Shown here: in pieces, positions 58,450 through 64,000 of the stretch | How positions within the stretch are numbered: the first letter of the stretch is position 1 | Layout: each line of letters opens with the position of its first letter | From: CAKRPJ01 sp934376955 | Lineage (GTDB): Bacteria > Bacillota > Clostridia > Lachnospirales > Lachnospiraceae | Direction of reading: 5' to 3' | DNA: 64,000 bases | Assembly: GCA_934376955.1 (NCBI GenBank) | Contig: CAKRPJ010000004.1 | Coordinates: 49,546 to 113,545, forward strand | Translations under genes and position numbers: made by a program | The notes under the pieces: generated by a model | The model's input: only the letters and a program-made list of their open reading frames with translations | Told to the model about the DNA's origin: nothing | The model's database searches: none

Positions 58450-58530
58450 TTCTTCTGAAACGCCATTGTTTTATACTAAAAACTTATAAATAAGTGTTAA
58501 ACGAGCGAAAAGAAAAGGATGGGTAAAGGA

Positions 58531-59247
58531 ATGAAAAAAGTTGATTTACTGTACGAAGGAAAAGCAAAAAAGGTTTTTACAACAGAAGATCCTGACATCT
58601 TGATCGTAGATTATAAAGATGACGCCACTGCATTTGACGGTCTGAAAAAGGGAACGATCGTCGGAAAGGGTGCGATCAACAACCGTATGACAAATCATAT
58701 CTTCAAGCTGTTTGAGAAGGAAGGTATTCCGACTCATTACATCGAGGAGCTTTCTGACAGAGAGACCGCTGTTAAGAAAGTTGAGATCGTACCGCTTGAG
58801 GTTATCATCCGCAATATCTCTGCCGGCAGCTTTGCAAAGAAGATGGGTGTAGAGGAAGGAATCGTTTTCAAACGTCCGACACTGGAATTCAGCTACAAGA
58901 ACGATGATCTCCATGATCCCTTCATCAACAGATACTATGCACTTTCTTTAGAGCTTGCCACGGAGGAGGAGATCGACACCATCGAGAAATATGCGTTTAA
59001 GGTAAACGAGATCATGAAGAAGTATTTCGACAGCCTTGGCATTGATCTTGTAGACTTTAAGATCGAATTCGGCCGTTACAAGGGACAGATCATCCTTGCA
59101 GATGAGGTTTCTCCGGATACCTGCCGTCTGTGGGACAAAGAGACCCACGAAAAACTGGATAAGGATCGTTTCAGGAGAGATCTCGGAAATGTAGAGGACG
59201 CATACAACGAAGTATTCAGAAGACTGGGAATCGAGGACAGAAAATAA
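58531..59247 (+). CDS. purC: Phosphoribosylaminoimidazole-succinocarboxamide synthase
   Basis: 238 aa from ATG 58531 (MKKVDLLYEGKAKKVF, the usual family N-terminus); an in-frame ATG at 58519 adds four residues and cannot be excluded, since neither has ideal spacing. Conserved blocks include DDATAFDGLKKG, IPTHYIEELSDRE and LVDFKIEFG with ILADEVSPDTCRLWD. It ligates aspartate to CAIR in purine synthesis. purF begins 3 bp after its stop. Confidence 0.96.
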   Translation: MKKVDLLYEGKAKKVFTTEDPDILIVDYKDDATAFDGLKKGTIVGKGAINNRMTNHIFKLFEKEGIPTHYIEELSDRETAVKKVEIVPLEVIIRNISAGSFAKKMGVEEGIVFKRPTLEFSYKNDDLHDPFINRYYALSLELATEEEIDTIEKYAFKVNEIMKKYFDSLGIDLVDFKIEFGRYKGQIILADEVSPDTCRLWDKETHEKLDKDRFRRDLGNVEDAYNEVFRRLGIEDRK

Positions 59248-59250
59248 TAT

Positions 59251-60690
59251 ATGAAACAGACATCGGCTTTTGACTGGGGGACGGACAAACTGCATGAGGA
59301 GTGCGGAGTTTTCGGAATGTATGATCTGGACGGAGACGATGTAGCTTCGACTATTTACTACGGACTGTTTGCACTGCAGCACAGAGGACAGGAAAGCTGC
59401 GGGATCGCTGTCAGCGACACAAACGGCCCGAAGGGGATCGTGAATGCCTATAAAGGGATGGGGCTCTGTAATGAGGTATTTACCCCCGAAATTCTGGAAA
59501 CACTGAGAGGGAATATCGGTGTAGGACACGTGCGTTATTCAACAGCCGGCAGCAGCACCAGGGAAAATGCTCAGCCGCTGGTATTGAATTATGTAAAAGG
59601 CACTCTTGCCCTCGCGCACAACGGAAATCTGGTCAATGCACCCGAGCTTCGCCGTGAGTTAGCGTATGACGGAGCCATTTTCCAGACCACGATCGATACG
59701 GAGGTCATCGCCTACCACGTTGCACGGGAGCGTGTGAAGGTGGGATCGGTGGAGAAGGCGGTAGCCAATGCCATGAAAAAGATCAAAGGAGCCTATTCTC
59801 TTGTGATCGCGAGCCCGAGAAAGCTGATCGGAGCCCGGGATCCGCAGGGGTTCAAGCCGTTATGTATCGGCAAGAGAGATAATGCGTATATTCTGACATC
59901 GGAAACATGTGCCCTTGATACCATCGGTGCCGAGTTTGTCAGAGACGTTCTGCCCGGAGAGATCGTTACGATCAACCGGGAAGGGATCCACTCTAATCTT
60001 GAAATGAGGGATCCTTTAAAAGAAGCCAGATGTGTTTTTGAATATATCTATTTTGCGAGACCCGACAGTATATTTGATGGTGTCGGTGTCTACCACTCAA
60101 GAATTTATGCAGGACGCTGCATGGCAAAGGATTCTCCCGTAGATGCAGATATCGTTGTCGGTGTCCCGGAATCGGGAAACGCCGCTGCACTCGGGTACTC
60201 TATGGAATCCCATATTCCTTATTGTATGGCCTTTGTCAAAAATTCTTATGTGGGCCGGACCTTTATCAAGCCAAAGCAGAGCAGCCGTGAGTCTGCTGTG
60301 CGGATCAAATTAAATGTACTTAAGGAGGCTGTGGAGGGTAAGAGAGTCATCATGATCGATGATTCCATTGTCCGCGGAACCACCAGCAACCTGATCGTCA
60401 ATATGCTGCGGGAGGCAGGCGCAACGGAGGTTCATGTCCGGGTATCTGCCCCGCCGTTCCTTCATCCGTGCTATTTCGGCACAGATATCCCGTCCGAGGA
60501 GCAGCTGATCGCTCACAACAGGACGACAGAGGAGATCTGTAAGATCATCGGTGCAGATTCTCTGGCCTATTTAAAGCCGGAGCGCCTGAAGGAAATGGCA
60601 GGCGGACTTCCGATCTGCACCGCATGCTTTACCGGAGATTATCCGGTGGCTCCGCCAAAGGAAGATATCCGTGGCGCTTATGATAAGTAA
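59251..60690 (+). CDS. purF: Amidophosphoribosyltransferase
   Basis: 479 aa. A 17-residue propeptide precedes C18 (EECGVFG), the N-terminal nucleophile of the glutaminase domain. The phosphoribosyltransferase domain has the PRPP loop VIMIDDSIVRGTTS. Cysteines in HPCYFG and ICTACFTGDYP fit the Bacillus-type enzyme that carries a 4Fe-4S cluster and is inactivated by oxygen. First enzyme of purine synthesis. Co-transcribed with purC and probably purB. Confidence 0.97.
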   Translation: MKQTSAFDWGTDKLHEECGVFGMYDLDGDDVASTIYYGLFALQHRGQESCGIAVSDTNGPKGIVNAYKGMGLCNEVFTPEILETLRGNIGVGHVRYSTAGSSTRENAQPLVLNYVKGTLALAHNGNLVNAPELRRELAYDGAIFQTTIDTEVIAYHVARERVKVGSVEKAVANAMKKIKGAYSLVIASPRKLIGARDPQGFKPLCIGKRDNAYILTSETCALDTIGAEFVRDVLPGEIVTINREGIHSNLEMRDPLKEARCVFEYIYFARPDSIFDGVGVYHSRIYAGRCMAKDSPVDADIVVGVPESGNAAALGYSMESHIPYCMAFVKNSYVGRTFIKPKQSSRESAVRIKLNVLKEAVEGKRVIMIDDSIVRGTTSNLIVNMLREAGATEVHVRVSAPPFLHPCYFGTDIPSEEQLIAHNRTTEEICKIIGADSLAYLKPERLKEMAGGLPICTACFTGDYPVAPPKEDIRGAYDK

Positions 60691-60715
60691 TATTGTTTAA
60701 GAAAAGAGGATCATC

Positions 60716-62146
60716 ATGTACGACAGATATCAAAGCCCTCTCTCAGAGAGATATGCAAGCAGGGAAATGCAGTACATCTTCTCCCCGGATAAAAAATTCC
60801 GCACATGGAGACGTTTATGGATCGCACTGGCCGAGACAGAAAAGGAGCTGGGCCTTCCGATAACGGAGGAACAGATCGAGGAGTTAAAGGCTCATAAAGA
60901 TGAGATCAACTTTGAAGCTGCGAAGGAAAGAGAAAAGCTGGTACGCCATGATGTTATGTCCCATGTTTATGCCTATGGACTTCAGTGCCCGAAGGCAAAG
61001 GGGATCATCCATCTCGGAGCAACCTCCTGTTATGTAGGGGACAATACAGATATTATCCTCATGACAGAGGCCCTCAGGCTTGTGAGAAAGAAGCTGATCA
61101 ATGTCATGAAGGAGCTGGCGGATTTTGCTGACAAATACAGAGAGCTTCCGACTCTTGCGTTTACCCACTTCCAGCCTGCTCAGCCAACGACTGTCGGAAA
61201 ACGTGCAACGCTGTGGCTTCAGGAGCTTTATCTTGATCTGGAGGATCTCGATCATGTACTTGGCTCCATGAAGCTTCTGGGCTCTAAGGGAACAACAGGA
61301 ACGCAGGCAAGCTTTCTGGAGCTTTTTGACGGTGATCACGAAAAATGCCGTGAGGCCGACAGAAGGATCGCAGAGAAGATGGGCTTTACCCAGTGCTTCC
61401 CGGTTTCCGGACAGACATATTCCAGAAAGATCGACAGCCGTGTATTAGGTGTTCTGGCCGGTATCGCTCAGAGCGCCCATAAATTCTCAAATGATATCCG
61501 CCTTCTGCAGCATCTTAAGGAGGTTGAGGAGCCCTTTGAGAAAAACCAGATCGGTTCTTCCGCCATGGCTTATAAGAGAAACCCCATGAGAAGTGAGAGA
61601 ATGGCTTCTCTGGCTAATTATGTGATGGCAGATCTGATGAATCCGATGATGGTGGCTTCCACACAATGGTTTGAGCGTACCTTGGACGATTCTGCCAATA
61701 AGCGGCTTTCCGTACCGGAAGGCTTCCTAGCAATCGATGGTATCCTTGACCTTTACTTAAATGTGGTGGACGGACTTGTTGTATACCCGAAGGTGATCGA
61801 AAAACGCCTGATGTCCGAGCTTCCCTTTATGGCAACAGAAAATATCATGATGGATGCGGTAAAGGCAGGCGGTGACCGTCAGGAGCTCCATGAGCGTATT
61901 CGTGAGCTTTCCATGGAAGCAGGACGCAATGTCAAGGTGGAAGGCAAGGAGAACAATCTTCTTGAGCTGATTGCAGCAGATCCGGCCTTTAATCTCTCTG
62001 AGGAGGAGCTTAAAAAGACCATGGATCCGAAGAAATATGTAGGGCGCGCCCCGAAGCAGGTTGAGGAATTCCTTGATGAGGTAATCCGGCCTGTTCTTAA
62101 AGAAAACGAAGAACTGCTGGGAGTGAAGGCAGAGATCAACGTATAA
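60716..62146 (+). CDS. purB: Adenylosuccinate lyase
   Basis: 476 aa. Fumarase/aspartase superfamily signature GSSAMAYKRNPMRSE, with HLGATSCYVGDNTD and THFQPAQPTTVGKR. It releases fumarate from SAICAR and from adenylosuccinate, so it serves both the PurC product and the PurA product encoded nearby. AAGAGGA precedes the ATG, 25 bp after purF. Ends with a strong terminator. Confidence 0.97.
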   Translation: MYDRYQSPLSERYASREMQYIFSPDKKFRTWRRLWIALAETEKELGLPITEEQIEELKAHKDEINFEAAKEREKLVRHDVMSHVYAYGLQCPKAKGIIHLGATSCYVGDNTDIILMTEALRLVRKKLINVMKELADFADKYRELPTLAFTHFQPAQPTTVGKRATLWLQELYLDLEDLDHVLGSMKLLGSKGTTGTQASFLELFDGDHEKCREADRRIAEKMGFTQCFPVSGQTYSRKIDSRVLGVLAGIAQSAHKFSNDIRLLQHLKEVEEPFEKNQIGSSAMAYKRNPMRSERMASLANYVMADLMNPMMVASTQWFERTLDDSANKRLSVPEGFLAIDGILDLYLNVVDGLVVYPKVIEKRLMSELPFMATENIMMDAVKAGGDRQELHERIRELSMEAGRNVKVEGKENNLLELIAADPAFNLSEEELKKTMDPKKYVGRAPKQVEEFLDEVIRPVLKENEELLGVKAEINV

Positions 62147-62160
62147 AAGCAGATTAAAGA

Positions 62161-62188
62161 GGCGCAGCCGTTTATGGCTGCGCTTTTT
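62161..62188 (+). terminator. Rho-independent terminator of the purCFB cluster
   Basis: GGCGCAGCC (62161-62169), loop GTTTAT, GGCTGCGCT (62176-62184), one G-T pair at the stem base, then TTTT. Confidence 0.9.
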
Positions 62189-62245
62189 GCTCTACAGGAA
62201 ACTCCGGGAAATCCCCGATCACAGGAAAAGAAAGGGCGTGGCAGT

Positions 62246-63157
62246 GTGAATATCAATATGGAATATTACAGAGTCTTTTATCAGGTTGGCAAGCTCGGAA
62301 GCATCACGGCTGCCGCAGAAACCCTCTGTATTTCCCAGCCGGCAGTAAGTCAGGCGATCAAGCAGATGGAAAAGGCCTTAAACAGCCGCCTTTTTATCCG
62401 GACACAAAAGGGCGTGCGGCTGACCGCAGAGGGAGAGCTTTTATTCCCTTATGTTGAACGGGGGATCGAAAACCTCTTAGACGGAGAACGGATGCTGCGA
62501 AGGCTCGTGGATCTGGATATGGGCGAGGTGCGGATCGGCGCCAGCGACATGACGCTTCAGTTTTATCTGTTGCCCTATTTGGAACGGTTTCATGGACAAT
62601 ATCCGAATATCAAGGTAACGGTTTCTAATGCGCCAACTCCGGAAACCATAGAATCACTCTATGAGGGAAAGATCGATTTCGGCGTGGTGAGCACTCCCTT
62701 TGATGCAAGACCGGAGGTGGAAGCGCTGGAGGTGAGAAAGATCCGCAATACCTTTGTGGCCGGAAACAAATATTGGAAGCTAAAGGGAAAGCGGATGGAG
62801 TACGAGGAGTTAAAGGAGCTGCCCTGCATTTTTCTTGAGAAAAATACCAGCACAAGAAGATTTATGGATCAATTTCTTGAAAAGCGCGGGATCCTGCTGG
62901 AGCCGGAGTTTGAGCTGGCAACCAGCGACATGATCGTACAGTTTGCGATCCGGAATATGGGTATCGGCTGCGTGATGGCGGAGTTTGCCAGAGAAAAGAT
63001 CGAAGCCGGTGAGCTCTTTGAGCTGGCTTTTCGTGAGATGATGCCGGAACGGGAGATCTGTATTGTAACAGACCGTAAAAATTCTGTTTCACCATCCGGC
63101 GAAAAGTTTCTGCGGATCCTGCGGCAAGGATATTCATCCGGTTTGGAGATCCTTTGA
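62246..63157 (+). CDS. LysR family transcriptional regulator
   Basis: 303 aa with a GTG start at 62246 (VNINMEYYRVFYQVGKLGS), an N-terminus I recognise from this LysR branch; an ATG at 62258 is the alternative. Helix-turn-helix ITAAAETLCISQPAVSQAIKQ, then RLFIRTQKGVRLTAEG and a two-lobe ligand domain. It lies between purB and purA in the same direction, behind a terminator, with no clear ribosome binding site. Whether it acts on purine genes is unknown. Paralogous in layout, not in detail, to the LysR at 4215-5126. Confidence 0.88.
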   Translation: MNINMEYYRVFYQVGKLGSITAAAETLCISQPAVSQAIKQMEKALNSRLFIRTQKGVRLTAEGELLFPYVERGIENLLDGERMLRRLVDLDMGEVRIGASDMTLQFYLLPYLERFHGQYPNIKVTVSNAPTPETIESLYEGKIDFGVVSTPFDARPEVEALEVRKIRNTFVAGNKYWKLKGKRMEYEELKELPCIFLEKNTSTRRFMDQFLEKRGILLEPEFELATSDMIVQFAIRNMGIGCVMAEFAREKIEAGELFELAFREMMPEREICIVTDRKNSVSPSGEKFLRILRQGYSSGLEIL

Positions 63158-63201
63158 TGGCATCATAAGAAGCAATTATGGAGAATATAATAAATATTGT
63201 C

Positions 63202-63230
63202 TTTACTTATATTGCAGTTTCGTGTAAACT
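63202..63230 (+). promoter_or_regulatory. Promoter of purA
   Basis: TTTACT (63202-63207), 17 bp spacer, TAAACT (63225-63230), 60 bp before purA. Confidence 0.55.
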
Positions 63231-63289
63231 AGATGCGTGCCGGGATAACGGCAATATGTTAGTATACACATCCAAAGGAGGATATACAA

Positions 63290-64000
63290 ATGGTTAGAGC
63301 AATCGTAGGTGCGAACTGGGGCGATGAAGGAAAAGGAAAGATCACGGACATGCTGGCAAAAGAGTCCGATATTATTATCAGGTTCCAGGGCGGAAGCAAC
63401 GCAGGCCATACGATCATCAACAATTATGGCAAATTTGCACTTCACCTGCTCCCATCCGGAGTATTCTATAATCATACAACAAGTATTATCGGAAACGGGG
63501 TGGCTTTAAATATCCCGTATCTGTTAAAGGAGCTTAATGACGTTGTGAGCCAGGGAGTACCGATGCCGAAAATCCTGGTTTCAGACCGTGCCCAGATCAT
63601 GATGCCGTATCATATTTTATTTGATACCTATGAGGAAGCACGTCTGGCCGGAAAATCCTTCGGTTCTACAAAATCCGGTATCGCACCGTTCTACTCAGAT
63701 AAATATGCAAAAATCGGTTTTCAGGTAAGTGAGTTATTTGATGAGGAACTTTTAAAAGAGAAGGTTGTCCGTGTATGTGAGACAAAGAATGTTACATTAG
63801 AGCATCTGTATCACAAACCACTGTTGAATCCGGATGAGTTATTAGAGACTCTGCACCAGTACAAAGAGATGGTAGAGCCGTATGTATGCGATGTATCTGC
63901 ATATCTGTGGAATGCAATCAAAGAGGGCAAAGAGATTCTGTTAGAGGGTCAGCTTGGTACATTAAAAGATCCGGATCACGGAATTTATCCGATGGTCACC
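63290..64000 (+). CDS. purA: Adenylosuccinate synthetase, N-terminal 237 residues
   Basis: The gene runs off the right edge of the window; 237 codons are visible. GTP-binding loop GANWGDEGKGKITD at residues ~6-19, then GGSNAGHTI with the conserved His, SDRAQIMMPYH, GSTKSGIAPFY, and GQLGTLKDPDHG. It joins IMP and aspartate to form adenylosuccinate, which PurB then cleaves. AAAGGAGG lies 9 bases before the ATG. Some residues of the usual GTTGRGIGP segment differ (GSTKSGIAP), as seen in a branch of clostridial PurA. Confidence 0.95.
   Translation, partial: MVRAIVGANWGDEGKGKITDMLAKESDIIIRFQGGSNAGHTIINNYGKFALHLLPSGVFYNHTTSIIGNGVALNIPYLLKELNDVVSQGVPMPKILVSDRAQIMMPYHILFDTYEEARLAGKSFGSTKSGIAPFYSDKYAKIGFQVSELFDEELLKEKVVRVCETKNVTLEHLYHKPLLNPDELLETLHQYKEMVEPYVCDVSAYLWNAIKEGKEILLEGQLGTLKDPDHGIYPMVT

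Noticed and set aside
58414..58530. Guanine riboswitch or PurR box before purC
   Set aside because: No purine-riboswitch core and no convincing inverted CGAA box were found.
1..64000. CRISPR arrays, tRNA or rRNA genes, integrases, transposases, phage genes
   Set aside because: No regular repeat-spacer pattern, tRNA cloverleaf or gene of these types was recognised in either strand.

Overview
The window is a chromosomal segment of a low-to-moderate GC, Gram-positive anaerobe of the Clostridia, most likely the family Lachnospiraceae. This rests on strong AGGAGG-type ribosome binding sites, many sigma-A promoters with 17-18 bp spacers, lipobox-type binding proteins, a lysine riboswitch ahead of dapA, choline/glucan-binding-type repeats, and families common in gut Clostridia (DUF3870, DUF5662, DUF4392, MMPL, U32 next to ruvAB-zapA). 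No rRNA, tRNA, CRISPR array, prophage or transposase gene was found.

Layout. 1-7.0 kb: end of a DUF1275 membrane protein, C39-like peptidase, TrpR/YerC-like regulator, MATE exporter, NADH pyrophosphatase, a LysR gene flanked by two kinds of dispersed repeat, a DUF4392 (D-glutamate cyclase-like) gene with a long structured leader, and a DUF3870 gene. 7.0-24.0 kb: a peptide-scavenging block with two complete paralogous oligopeptide ABC importers. The first is headed by an M28 peptidase behind a promoter whose spacer holds a G10 tract. The second sits in AT-rich DNA next to an RpiR regulator and ends with a C26 hydrolase. Between them is a SsuB/SsuC-type pair lacking a binding protein. 24.0-34.3 kb: small membrane proteins, PepT-like peptidase, sugar kinase, two TetR regulators, then an MMPL exporter with a secreted coiled-coil protein and a secreted repeat protein. 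34.4-46.3 kb: SEC-C protein, methyltransferase, Hsp33, cold shock protein, ruvA-ruvB-zapA-U32 and a FtsW/RodA plus class B PBP pair. 46.4-55.5 kb: galE, S9 peptidase, NUDIX, a TrpXYZ-like ABC importer, BrkB-type protein, SSB-like protein, corrinoid adenosyltransferase. 55.5-64 kb: lysine riboswitch-dapA-dapB, small lipoprotein, purC-purF-purB, LysR, and the start of purA.

The most unusual content is non-coding. A ~194 bp MITE-like element occurs twice (5179-5372 and 35009-35201) with terminal inverted repeats and perfect 7 bp target duplications. One copy sits exactly on the -10 box of the lysR promoter, so it becomes the lysR leader RNA, and both copies fold into four successive stem-loops. 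A second 113 bp structured repeat (4102-4214 and 55541-55653) lies behind two unrelated genes in the same orientation relative to them. Other candidates are a phase-variable promoter at 7087-7119, a Shine-Dalgarno-sequestering hairpin at 57710-57751, and a structured leader ahead of the DUF4392 gene. Among proteins, the TetR-MMPL-coiled-coil-repeat protein cassette (28.06-34.30 kb) is the best candidate for an uncharacterised system.
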